Positions 51,856 to 60,233 of a stretch of 64,000 bases of DNA are shown here, piece by piece (the stretch's first letter is position 1; each line of letters begins with the position of its first letter). Made by a program: the position numbers and the translations under genes. The notes below the pieces were generated by a model. The model was given only the letters and a program-made list of their open reading frames with translations, searched no databases and was not told the DNA's origin. Source of the stretch: JAGOLU01 sp037138475 (GTDB lineage Bacteria; Patescibacteriota; Microgenomatia; UBA1406; GWC2-37-13). The DNA lies in the NCBI GenBank assembly GCA_037138475.1, contig JBAXII010000001.1:43595-107594 (forward strand), given 5' to 3'.

Positions 51856-52917
51856 ATGGCAGAGACACCTCCTGAGAATGACCAGATAAAAAATCGAATT
51901 ATAAATGCGACAATGCAAGAGGCTGGAAATAATAACACTCCATTAACTGGTCTGGGTGGGGAAGCATCGTCGCAGCAAGCGGGAGGAACAATTAAATCTA
52001 TCCTCGAAGGACTTGATAATACGGACGCTAAGAAACTTTTTATTAATCGAAGGATTAAATATCCAGATACACGTATGGCACTGGACCCTTTCTCCACTTT
52101 CCCTCCCAACGAACAAGAGCTATACAATTTCATGGCAGACACCGAGAACTATGGTCTTAATATGGACATTATGAGAGCGCTCAGTAGCGCATCAGATCTA
52201 TCTCCACGAGTTATTGAGGAGCTTTGTAAGCGCTATAAGGGAGCTCCAACCCGAGACTTATTCGCGTACTTTAGTGAATCAGGAGTAACTCTGAATAGTC
52301 TTTCAGATGGAGCAAAAGAAGCAATATATATAAATTTCAATGGTAGTTTTAAAGATTTGGATGATTTGGGTATTGCTTTCAAAGATTTGGACGAACATAC
52401 CAAATCAGAACTTGTTGATAGTAAGAAAATCTCATACACGGATCTTGTAGATCGTAAAATATCGCTTGTGGATATGGGCCCTGTTTTACAGTCTAATTTT
52501 ATTCAGGATCAAGATTGGAGATATGTGATCAAGTATTTAGATTCGTATCAACAAAATCTGACCAACCTTGGCGATGTTGCGCAAATGCATTTACTCACAA
52601 GTCATGCTTGGGGAGTAGATAGGAAAGCAATTAACATCACTCCTGAGTACCTTATGAAGTACCTTACAGGTCATAATATTTCTTTTATGGATATTGCTCC
52701 CTATGCACAAGAAAATATATTAGGTAAAAGAGGGTTTAACTTGAATTTCTTACTTACAAATAATATATCTTTTCTTGAATTGAAACCAAAATGTCAAATG
52801 GCTATAATAAACAGCGATGGTTTTAATCCTGTTGAACTGTACATTAATGAAGTTCCCTTTGCTAGTCTGGCTTTTGAAGCTCAAGAGAGGATCAAGAGAA
52901 TAGTAATTTCTAAATAG
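51856..52917 (+). CDS. Orphan repeat protein (unknown function)
   Basis: 353 residues from the ATG at 51856 (MAETPPENDQIKNR). Not recognised. No signal peptide or membrane helix. The second half repeats a unit of roughly 25-35 residues with a core ISFxDL or ISFLEL followed by P-x2-Q and a G-F stretch: NISFMDIAPYAQENILGKRG, NISFLELKPKCQMAIINSDG, VPFASLAFEAQERI; earlier versions are IAFKDLDEHTKSELVDSK and ISLVDMGPVLQSNFIQ. The gene is clearly more AT-rich than its neighbours and lies between rmlD and a degenerate copy of the rmlD 3' end, which suggests acquisition. Confidence 0.7.
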   Translation: MAETPPENDQIKNRIINATMQEAGNNNTPLTGLGGEASSQQAGGTIKSILEGLDNTDAKKLFINRRIKYPDTRMALDPFSTFPPNEQELYNFMADTENYGLNMDIMRALSSASDLSPRVIEELCKRYKGAPTRDLFAYFSESGVTLNSLSDGAKEAIYINFNGSFKDLDDLGIAFKDLDEHTKSELVDSKKISYTDLVDRKISLVDMGPVLQSNFIQDQDWRYVIKYLDSYQQNLTNLGDVAQMHLLTSHAWGVDRKAINITPEYLMKYLTGHNISFMDIAPYAQENILGKRGFNLNFLLTNNISFLELKPKCQMAIINSDGFNPVELYINEVPFASLAFEAQERIKRIVISK

Positions 52918-53008
52918 AAATAGAATATTGTTTGGTGTTGAGGCGTGATGTTGCTTGTATTGCTGTATTGTTTTTATACACTATTTTTCAGTACATTCTA
53001 CGTCCACC

Positions 53009-53064
53009 CCAAAGACCTCGGTATACAGATGAAGGGATTTGAGGAGGGGCTCAGGGTGCTATAA
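53009..53064 (+). pseudogene. Degenerate copy of the rmlD 3' end
   Basis: These 56 bp match the last 56 bp of rmlD (51711-51766) at 49 positions and still read PKDLGIQMKGFEEGLRVL and a stop in the same frame. It is probably the remnant of a second rmlD-like gene or a duplication made when the orphan gene between was acquired. Confidence 0.85.
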
Positions 53065-53167
53065 TGATTTGAGATTAGAATGCTCTTTTTGTGAGAGCGG
53101 CTAATTTTTCTTTTTGCCTTTTAAATTTTGCATTATCTAGAGGCTTTACAAGCCTTAAACTCGTTTT

Positions 53168-54541
53168 ATGACCATCACTATCATCGGACACGGCTATGTC
53201 GGCATCGTCGCGGCATGTGTATTTGCAGACTTTGGCAACACTGTATACGTCATTGGACACACTCCCGCCAAGCTGGAGAAATTAAAGAATGGTGATCCAC
53301 TCATCTACGAGCCTGGACTCGCGGAGATGCTCCAAAAAAACACCCGTGCAGGACGCATGATATTCACCACAGAGTATGACGAAGCGCTGAAGGAGTCATC
53401 TATCGTCTTTAGCTGTGTAGGCACCCCTCCTACCCCAGGCACAGGTGAAGCCGATCTTTCACAGGTATATACAGTTGCCAAACAAATAGGCGCGCACTTG
53501 GACCCCTCGCACTTTACTGTTGTATCGTGTAAATCTACCGTCCCCGTCGGCACAAACTATGAGGTCAAAAAAATCATTGAAAAAGAGCTTGTAGCTCGCA
53601 GCGATGTCATGCTGAGCCAGACGAAGCATGACGCGTCACTCGTTCGTCAAGCTCAGAGTGACAGCTGGAGTCATATATTTGCCGTCGCTTCCTGTCCTGA
53701 GTTCCTCCGCGAAGGCACCGGCATCCATGATACCCTAAACCCCGATCGCACCATCATCGGATCAGACAGTCAGAAAGCCATCGACATACTCCTCGAGCTC
53801 CACAAGCCACTCCCTGGGGAGCGCGTCGTAACAAATATCCCCAGTGCCGAGCTCATCAAGTACGCATCAAACTCCCTCCTCGCGACAAAGCTGTCATTTG
53901 CAAACATGATCTCACTCTTTGCGGAGAAAGTAGGCGCTGATGCACCATCTGTCCTCCGCGCTGTCGGACTCGACAATCGTATTGGGACCAAAAATCTGGA
54001 CGTTAGTATCGGCTATGGAGGAGCGTGCTTCCCCAAGGATGTACAGGCGTTGACTGCCACGGGACGCAGCGAGGGAGTCGACGTATCACTCCTGGAGGCC
54101 GTGGAAAAGGTGAATGTGCTCGTCTGGAAAAACTATGTAGCAAAAGTGAAAAGGCTCGTGAAAGTCGGGGGCAAGCTCGCTGTGTGGGGACTCGCATTTA
54201 AAGCAAATACGGATGACATCAGATTTGCTCCTGCCGTGAAAATCGTCGAGCAACTCGCCAAAGATGGCTACCAGATAGTCACATACGACCCGGCGGCAAT
54301 GCCAAATGTAAAGAAGCAGCTCGGAGACCTCATCACCTATTCTGAGAAGCAGTACGAGATGATTGAGGGTGCTGATGCGCTCTGCATCCTCACCGAGTGG
54401 AATGAGTTCAAACAGGCTGATCTCGTGAAAATTAAAAAGATTCTAAAAAATCCTCTCGTCATTGATGGTCGCAACCTCTACGAGGTACAGAAGATGAAAG
54501 ACCTCGGGTTTACGTATATCAGTACGGGGAGGAAGGGGTGA
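53168..54541 (+). CDS. ugd: UDP-glucose 6-dehydrogenase
   Basis: Oxidises UDP-glucose to UDP-glucuronate with two NAD+. 457 residues: NAD-binding IIGHGYVGIVAACVFADFG (His in place of the usual second Gly), the VGTPPTPGTGEADLS motif, SCPEFLREGTG, the catalytic Cys in GYGGACFPKDVQAL and LAFKANTDDIRFAPAVKI. Residues about 144-168 (SDVMLSQTKHDASLVRQAQS) are encoded by a repeat inserted in frame just before SCPEF. The product can feed the decarboxylase-like gene at 55584. TAAACT lies 6 nt before the ATG. Confidence 0.93.
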   Translation: MTITIIGHGYVGIVAACVFADFGNTVYVIGHTPAKLEKLKNGDPLIYEPGLAEMLQKNTRAGRMIFTTEYDEALKESSIVFSCVGTPPTPGTGEADLSQVYTVAKQIGAHLDPSHFTVVSCKSTVPVGTNYEVKKIIEKELVARSDVMLSQTKHDASLVRQAQSDSWSHIFAVASCPEFLREGTGIHDTLNPDRTIIGSDSQKAIDILLELHKPLPGERVVTNIPSAELIKYASNSLLATKLSFANMISLFAEKVGADAPSVLRAVGLDNRIGTKNLDVSIGYGGACFPKDVQALTATGRSEGVDVSLLEAVEKVNVLVWKNYVAKVKRLVKVGGKLAVWGLAFKANTDDIRFAPAVKIVEQLAKDGYQIVTYDPAAMPNVKKQLGDLITYSEKQYEMIEGADALCILTEWNEFKQADLVKIKKILKNPLVIDGRNLYEVQKMKDLGFTYISTGRKG

Positions 54542-54689
54542 AACAGAAGTTTGTAATGTTTATAAGGTTCATAAAGTTTGCAAAGTTCATTCTGCTTACC
54601 TTTGCGAGGCGAGGGGGTGTACGAAGTGCGCAGTGTGTCTCTGATCGTTATACGAAGTTCTTTCAATACTTGCATAGGTCATTCCCGCC

Positions 54690-54772
54690 TATTTATCCAG
54701 CCAAGCGGGACGTGGGAATCCAAAGGCGCCATGCACCTTTGTTTTACATGGGATCCCCTCGTTCGAGGGGAT
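54690..54772. repeat. GC-palindromic repeat fragments
   Basis: GTCATTCCCGCC, AAGCGGGACGTGGGAATCC and GGATCCCCTCGTTCGAGGGG belong to the 'hairpin plus GGATCC' family that also appears inside argS, the EpmA-like gene and radA. It abuts the MITE-like repeat at 54773. Confidence 0.7.
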
Positions 54773-54944
54773 TGTACTAGTCAATTATATCGGTGACAGA
54801 ATCGGTGTTCATCAAGTCAGTCATCCTGATCCCGCCGTGGCGGGAGAAGGATCTCGTGAGCTGAGATTATGAGATTCTTCACTTCGTTCAGAATGACCTG
54901 GTGAAAAACCGTCATCGAATTGGTTGACTAATACAGGGATGACC
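54773..54944. repeat. Full-length MITE-like repeat, reverse orientation
   Basis: Starts TGTACTAGTCAATTATATCG and ends GGTTGACTAATACAGGGATG. In reverse complement it follows the same order of blocks as the copy at 13607, including TTCTGAACGAAGTGAAGAAT and the CCCGCCACGGCGGG hairpin. It is the clearest evidence that this element has defined ends. Confidence 0.88.
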
Positions 54945-55571
54945 CTTCATCCAAATCGAGACAGGCGCGAGTAACTCCTCCCATAAACGAAAGATCCCCC
55001 GTGGCAGCGGGGGAAGTTAAATCAAGCCACTTGTGTGTATAATTTTACCCCAACTATCTGGGTAATCTTATACCTGTACGTTCCATGCTTAAACTCTTGC
55101 CCCACCTTAGGGGTGGTATAAAATTGCAGGTTGCATTGCCACTGAGTTCCGACATACCAACTATATAGCATTTGTATTCTCCTTTTTCCCTCACCCCTGC
55201 CATGGCGAGAGACATTTTTTGAGCTGATCCTCATCACCTCTTATCCACAGCAAATGCGTTCAGAGATGACTTAATCGAGCTTTGCGATGAGTATAAGAGA
55301 GAGAGAGAGGAAAGTCAAGAGCATATGCTATGGGGTACTATCCTACGTATACTGTTTTGGACACCCATTTTCCCCGAAGATGGCATACAATGGAGCTAGT
55401 ACGTAAGTTCCAAATCCCAAATTCACAAATTCCAAATAAGGTACAATTACCAAAATCAAAGGTTTGGAACTGTCTATTTAGTTTGTATTGAAGCATAAAA
55501 TTTGATACTTATTTGGAAATTTGAAGTTTGGAATTTCCTTCGAAATTAGATATTAGAAATTAGAAATTTTT
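54945..55571. other. Intergenic region upstream of the UDP-glucuronate decarboxylase-like gene
   Basis: Contains a small minus-strand open frame (described separately), a GC hairpin (about 54990-55015, CCCCGTGGCAGCGGGG), a GAGAGAGAGAG tract near 55304 and AT-rich short repeats (ATTAGAAATTAGAAATT near 55545-55570). The last are the same sequence type as an in-frame insert in argS. I see no RNA gene. Confidence 0.5.
55022..55171 (-). CDS. Possible small protein, 49 residues
   Basis: From the ATG at 55171: MLYSWYVGTQWQCNLQFY, then KVGQEFKHGTYRYKITQI and a stop at 55022. The aromatic/beta pattern looks like a small folded domain rather than random sequence, but there is no homolog I recognise. 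The frame remains open upstream to 55237. Low confidence. Confidence 0.35.
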   Translation of the reverse strand: MLYSWYVGTQWQCNLQFYTTPKVGQEFKHGTYRYKITQIVGVKLYTQVA

Positions 55572-55583
55572 TTGCCCACTCCT

Positions 55584-56540
55584 ATGCACATCCTCATCAC
55601 CGGTGGCGCCGGATTCCTCGGCTCCCACCTCACCAAACGACTCTTAAACGAAGGACATAAAGTCACAGTCATTGATGACTTTATCACGGGAAGCAAGAGC
55701 AACTTGCCTGTAGATAAAGATCTGACGATCGTAGATAAGGATGTCTCGGACATCTCCTATCACACACTCCAAGGACTGCGTCAGATCGATCAGATCTACC
55801 ACCTCGCTTCACCTGCATCACCAAACCATCACTCGCCCATCTCCTATCACGCGCTCCCCATGGAGACGATGATGGTAAACACCGTGGGCACGCATCGCAT
55901 GCTCGAGATGGCAGAATGGCAGGGAGCAAAGTTCCTCTTTGCGTCCACGAGTGAGTGCTACGGCGACCCCGAAGTGAACCCTCAACCTGAGACCTATAAC
56001 GGCAATGTCTCCACGACCGGCCCCCGCAGTGTCTATGACGAGGCCAAGCGCTTTGGCGAGACGCTCACCGCACACTACTGGCGCAAGCAGGGAGTGGATG
56101 CACGCATCGTGCGCATCTTCAATACCTTTGGTCCACAGATGGCGACGGCAGATATGCGCATGATCAGCAACTTTATCCATCAAGCACTGCGAGGCGATCC
56201 GATCACGTTGTTTGGCGATGGGACGCAGACGCGCAGCTTGACCTATGTCGATGATACGATAGAGGGCATCGTGAGGCTCATGAACTACGAAAACACCAAA
56301 GGTGAAGTGGTAAATATCGGCTCCTCAGACGAGCACTCTGTCCGCAAGTATGCGGAGCTCGTCAAAGAGATCACTGGATCAGCGAGCGAGATCGTCTGCG
56401 CCGAGGACCTGCCAGACACCGATCCAAAGATGCGCCGTGCCGACATCTCAAAAGCAAAGAAGCTGATCGACTGGGAGCCAAAAGTAGCCCTCCATGACGG
56501 GCTAAATCAGATGGTAGAGTGGGTGAAAACTACCACGTGA
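55584..56540 (+). CDS. UDP-glucuronate decarboxylase-like SDR (UDP-xylose synthase)
   Basis: 318 residues from the ATG at 55584. Extended SDR: LITGGAGFLGSHLTKRLL, YHLASPASPNHHSPISYHAL (the SPA motif typical of UXS), STSECYGDPEVNPQPE, the catalytic Tyr-Lys in GPRSVYDEAKRFGETL and IFNTFGPQMATADMRMISNF. It should decarboxylate UDP-glucuronate made by Ugd to UDP-xylose. Downstream genes follow closely. Cannot exclude a related epimerase activity. Confidence 0.88.
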   Translation: MHILITGGAGFLGSHLTKRLLNEGHKVTVIDDFITGSKSNLPVDKDLTIVDKDVSDISYHTLQGLRQIDQIYHLASPASPNHHSPISYHALPMETMMVNTVGTHRMLEMAEWQGAKFLFASTSECYGDPEVNPQPETYNGNVSTTGPRSVYDEAKRFGETLTAHYWRKQGVDARIVRIFNTFGPQMATADMRMISNFIHQALRGDPITLFGDGTQTRSLTYVDDTIEGIVRLMNYENTKGEVVNIGSSDEHSVRKYAELVKEITGSASEIVCAEDLPDTDPKMRRADISKAKKLIDWEPKVALHDGLNQMVEWVKTTT

Positions 56541-56552
56541 GAGCATCACCTT

Positions 56553-57770
56553 ATGATCACTACTCACCTTGACCATCTCCCCGCCTATCGACGATACCTC
56601 ACCATGGTGAGGTCTATCAGGTCGTTTCTCAGTGAGCGCGGATACCTCGAGCTAGACCTGCCCGTACTCTCGCCCGCACTCATTCCTGAGTCCTATGTGG
56701 AGGTATTTGAGACTGAGTATCGCTATTTTGACCACAGACAGAAGCTCTACCTCACTCCCTCACCAGAGCTTTTTATCAAACGACTCCTCGTCGAGGGCAT
56801 CGGGGATAGTTACTATCTCGGCAAATCATTTCGCAACAGCGAGCCGACGAGCAGCAAACACTTGGGCGAGTTCACCATGCTCGAGTGGTACAAGGTAGAT
56901 GCTGACTATATGGATCTGGCTGATGAAGTCCTCGCGCTTTTACAAAACATTTGTGCAAACATGGATCCCGATCTACATCGGGCACCGCCCGTAGGCTATG
57001 CCCGGAGGGATGACACACAAAACGCGGTCATCCCCTCGAACGAGGGGATCCAAAGTCATAATAATATAGATCCTCGCATGCGCGAGGATGACAAGTCAAA
57101 TACAAGGATTTCATCTCACCACAATGCCCTCTCCCTCACCTATCAAGGCGTGAAAGTAGACCTCACTCGATGGGAAAAGCTCACCGTCGCTGAAGCATTT
57201 GAAACGTATGCTCAGATCACTCGCGAACAACTCTTCGACCACGATCTCTTTCGAGAGAGATGCAAGGAAAAGGGATACCAGACAGAAAAAGCTCCAAGCT
57301 ACAAGCTACAAGTTCCAAACAATTCTCAATTATCAATTATCAATTATCAATTTACCTACGGAGAGCTCTGGTCTCAAGTCTATGCGACAGAGGTCGAGCC
57401 CCATCTCGGCTCACATGGCTATCCCACGCTCCTCTATGACTATCCTGTCGAGTTTGCAGCGCTGTCCAAGCCAAATGCCGATGGGAAAACTTCCCAGCGT
57501 TTTGAGTTCTATATCGCTGGTACCGAACTAGGAAATTGTTATAGCGAGCTGGCTGATTGGAAACTGCAGGAAAAAAGACTGGCAGATGAGGCGGCGCTCC
57601 GCGCCGCATCTCACCGCATTTCTCATCCCTCAGATACAGGTTTTGTCGATGCGCTCAAAAAAGGCCTCCCCGACTGTGCAGGGATCGCCATTGGTGTTGA
57701 GCGACTGGCTATGATATTTACCGATACAAAGAGCATCACCGATCTCAAGTTGATGACCGTCAGCGACTGA
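56553..57770 (+). CDS. EpmA/GenX-like lysyl-tRNA synthetase paralog with in-frame repeats
   Basis: 405 residues. A class II catalytic core without an anticodon-binding domain: ERGYLELDLPVLSPALIPES, motif 2 FRNSEPTSSKHLGEFTMLEW and motif 3 GIAIGVERLAMIF. This is the EpmA/PoxA group, which in other bacteria puts beta-lysine on EF-P. It is longer than EpmA (about 325) because of two inserts: about residues 138-186 (APPVGYARRDDTQ, VIPSNEGIQSHN) from GC palindromes, and about 244-265 (SYKLQVPNNSQLSIINYQF) from an AT-rich repeat. No efp gene is in the window. Confidence 0.8.
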   Translation: MITTHLDHLPAYRRYLTMVRSIRSFLSERGYLELDLPVLSPALIPESYVEVFETEYRYFDHRQKLYLTPSPELFIKRLLVEGIGDSYYLGKSFRNSEPTSSKHLGEFTMLEWYKVDADYMDLADEVLALLQNICANMDPDLHRAPPVGYARRDDTQNAVIPSNEGIQSHNNIDPRMREDDKSNTRISSHHNALSLTYQGVKVDLTRWEKLTVAEAFETYAQITREQLFDHDLFRERCKEKGYQTEKAPSYKLQVPNNSQLSIINYQFTYGELWSQVYATEVEPHLGSHGYPTLLYDYPVEFAALSKPNADGKTSQRFEFYIAGTELGNCYSELADWKLQEKRLADEAALRAASHRISHPSDTGFVDALKKGLPDCAGIAIGVERLAMIFTDTKSITDLKLMTVSD

Positions 57771-57793
57771 AAGTTGCTATAATCTCCTCCGTT

Positions 57794-58903
57794 ATGCGCA
57801 CCGCAGTCATCGTACTCCCCACCTACAACGAAGCAAGCAGTATCGAAAAAGTCATCCACGGCATCTTTGCTCAGCAAGAGCATCTCACCAATTGGGAGCT
57901 CTCGGTGCTCGTCGTCGACAGCGACTCTCCTGATAAAACAGGTGATATCGTCACCACGCTTGCCCAAAAGTCTTATCCACGACTCCACCTGCTGAAGTCG
58001 AAAAAGGAGGGACTGGGCAAGGCATATCTCACTGGATTTGCTGCAGCGATCAAAGATCTGGGTGCTGAGGTCTTGTTTGAGATGGACTCAGACTTTTCCC
58101 ACGATCCCGCAGAGATCCCCCACTACTTGCGCGAGATTGATCGAGGAGCTGATATGGTCGTCGGTACGCGCTATAGCAAGGGCGGATCTATCCCTGCAAA
58201 TTGGGGACTAGATCGCAAGATCTACTCCATTGGTGCAAATATGGTGATCAGACTTGGATTTATGAGGATGAAAAATACCGAGTGGACCAATGGCTATCGT
58301 GCAATCACGAGCAAACTCGTACTACAAATAGTACCCGCGATGGGCTCGTATACAGGCTATGTATTTCAAGTCGCATTCCTCGACAAAGCTATGCTTGCAG
58401 GAGCTAAAATAGTTGAGATACCTATCCAATTTACGGACCGAGTCTATGGAGAGTCAAAGATCAACGCAAAGCAGTACGCATTTCAGACCTTTGCGTATGT
58501 CTTCAATAACTCTTCGTTTATCAAATATCTGATAGTCGGTGTGACGGGTGCCATCGTCGATATAGGTGGCATGCGCTTCCTCTGGAAAGTAGTGGGCCTG
58601 GATGTGCTACTCGCAAACCGCATCTCGATGGAGCTCGCTGTCATCACAAACTTTTTGTTGAATAACTTCTGGGCATTCTCCCACAAGCGTGTGAAGGGTG
58701 GAGTACCTGCATATCTGAAAAGCTTTTTACAGTTCAACCTCATTGCGATAGGGAGCTTCATCATCCAAGAGGGGTGTATCCGTCTGGGCATCTCGCTCTT
58801 TGGAGTCGAGCATGCGACGCTGTACAAAGTCCTCACGATCGGCTTTGTCATCATCCCCTACTCCTATATTCTCTATAATAAGGTCATTTGGAAGAAAAAT
58901 TGA
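57794..58903 (+). CDS. Dolichol-phosphate mannosyltransferase-like GT2 fused to a GtrA domain
   Basis: 369 residues. Residues 1-235 are a DPM1-type GT-A domain (VIVLPTYNEASSIEKVI, FEMDSDFSHDPAEIP with the DxD, VVGTRYSKGGSIPANWGLDR); residues about 242-365 are a GtrA membrane domain with four helices (YLIVGVTGAIVDIGGMRFLW). It should make a polyprenyl-phosphate sugar and possibly flip it; the GT39-like enzyme could use it. TATAAT (57778-57783) lies 10 nt before the ATG. Confidence 0.92.
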   Translation: MRTAVIVLPTYNEASSIEKVIHGIFAQQEHLTNWELSVLVVDSDSPDKTGDIVTTLAQKSYPRLHLLKSKKEGLGKAYLTGFAAAIKDLGAEVLFEMDSDFSHDPAEIPHYLREIDRGADMVVGTRYSKGGSIPANWGLDRKIYSIGANMVIRLGFMRMKNTEWTNGYRAITSKLVLQIVPAMGSYTGYVFQVAFLDKAMLAGAKIVEIPIQFTDRVYGESKINAKQYAFQTFAYVFNNSSFIKYLIVGVTGAIVDIGGMRFLWKVVGLDVLLANRISMELAVITNFLLNNFWAFSHKRVKGGVPAYLKSFLQFNLIAIGSFIIQEGCIRLGISLFGVEHATLYKVLTIGFVIIPYSYILYNKVIWKKN

Positions 58904-58916
58904 CGAACAACAGCGA

Positions 58917-59245
58917 GTCATCCCTGCATTGTTCACCAAATTCGACGATAAAATCAGATCATGGATTACTGCTGTCATTCCCGCGAACGCGGGAATCCAA
59001 AGGCATCCACACATCCTTCAACACATTGGATCCTCCTGTACAGGAGGATGACGGACGACGGCATGACACGACTGTCATTCTGATTCGCCGATTCGGCGGA
59101 CTTCTCCGCCGGGGCGGAGAAGAATCTCTCAGTATAGTCATTCTGAACGGAGTGAAGAATCTGCTGGATGAGATCTTTCCCCGCCGAATCGGCGGGTCAA
59201 GATGACAATCTTGTTGAGCACCGATTCTGTCATTAATATTTTTAC
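58917..59245. repeat. Compound repeat block between convergent genes
   Basis: Fills the 368-bp gap. It has GTCATCCCTGCATTGTTCAC at the left, a hairpin CATTCCCGCGAACGCGGGAA, a GGATCCTCCTGTACAGGAGG palindrome, TTCGCCGATTCGGCGG and CCCCGCCGAATCGGCGGG arms, two copies of the GTCATTCTGA core and, at the right, GAGCACCGATTCTGTCATTA like the MITE end. It appears to be a MITE-like copy invaded by other palindromes. No gene is seen. Confidence 0.75.
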
Positions 59246-59271
59246 TTTTACCTTTTAATTTTTCAATTTTC

Positions 59272-60174
59272 CTACTCTTTCCTCACATACTCCCCCGCCA
59301 CCCAGCCCTCACTCTCAGACAACTTGATCTTCACCCACGTACCTTTTTGATCAAGATACGGATAGGTCTCACCCGGCTTGACCCGTGTCACCTCTTTTCC
59401 ATTCAGGCTCCCATCATCACGCACACGGAGGTAGCCCGTCGGCGTATCGAGTATGGTGACTTTTGTTGGCTTTTTCTCCGCGGAGGTTGGAGATGCTGAC
59501 GGGATATCTGGCAGTTTTGCGCTCGTGCTGGCTTCGAGCATCTTTGCCAGCTCAAATCGTTTTTCAAAGTCTACATCAAGCCCAAGGTTAAACTTTAGCA
59601 TCGTAATATATCCACTCCCTTCTACGTTTGTTTGTATCGTGCGACGCTTCATCTTTGGCAGATAGACTGAGACTTCATGAGCTCCGATAGCGACGCCTCT
59701 GATGATATGCGGACTCACCCCCACATCCTCGCCATCAAGGGTGACTATAGCGCCCGGTGGCTCCGTCTGTATTTCGATATCGCCCGTACCCGCAGCGATA
59801 GGCACATCTGCCTTGCGCACGGTCAGCACTTCTCCTGCTGACTCTATCTCAGTATTGTTGAGCTCGCGTCGCACAAAGGTGTACTGTCGCGCGGTGACGT
59901 CGACTTTGCCCTGCCAGGTCACTGCTGAGGTGGATGCTACTGCGTCGATAGCTAGTGGGATCAGCTTCACGTCATACTGACCAGGAGCAAATGCTTGGTT
60001 AAAAGGTGTGCGACCCACAGCTTGAGTGTTTACGAATACCGATGATTCGGGTACGGTGACGATCTGGAGATTGCCGACCTGTCCTGAGCTGCGATCATAT
60101 ACATAGACCTTTATGACAGTAAATATGGCACCCAATACACACAATAAAAGGAGATATAAAACCCGCGATTTCAT
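59272..60174 (-). CDS. PEGA and SH3 domain surface protein
   Basis: 300 residues. An N-terminal signal anchor (VLYLLLLCVLGAIFTVIKVY), a PEGA-type repeat at about 30-90 (GNLQIVTVPESSVFVNTQAV), a second at about 130-195 (IEIQTEPPGAIVTLDGEDVG) and a C-terminal bacterial SH3 domain at about 230-300 (GYLRVRDDGSLNGKEVTRVK, EGWVAGEYVRKE). SH3 domains of this kind bind cell-wall peptides. TAGAAT (60186-60181) lies 6 nt before the ATG. It diverges from argS with only 59 bp between start codons. Confidence 0.85.
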   Translation of the reverse strand: MKSRVLYLLLLCVLGAIFTVIKVYVYDRSSGQVGNLQIVTVPESSVFVNTQAVGRTPFNQAFAPGQYDVKLIPLAIDAVASTSAVTWQGKVDVTARQYTFVRRELNNTEIESAGEVLTVRKADVPIAAGTGDIEIQTEPPGAIVTLDGEDVGVSPHIIRGVAIGAHEVSVYLPKMKRRTIQTNVEGSGYITMLKFNLGLDVDFEKRFELAKMLEASTSAKLPDIPSASPTSAEKKPTKVTILDTPTGYLRVRDDGSLNGKEVTRVKPGETYPYLDQKGTWVKIKLSESEGWVAGEYVRKE

Positions 60175-60180
60175 ACGCGC

Positions 60181-60227
60181 ATTCTACAATAAAAATGCAT
60201 TCCTTGGCACCGATTTTCAGTTATAAT
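60181..60227. promoter_or_regulatory. Back-to-back -10 boxes between the PEGA gene and argS
   Basis: On the minus strand TAGAAT (60186-60181) ends 6 nt from the PEGA ATG; on the plus strand TATAAT (60222-60227) ends 6 nt from the argS ATG at 60234. Both place the transcription start at the start codon, so both messages are probably leaderless. Confidence 0.6.
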
Positions 60228-60233
60228 CACGCT

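Noticed and set aside
55684..56183. Overlapping minus-strand frames within the UXS-like gene
   Set aside because: Antisense shadows of a strongly conserved SDR gene.
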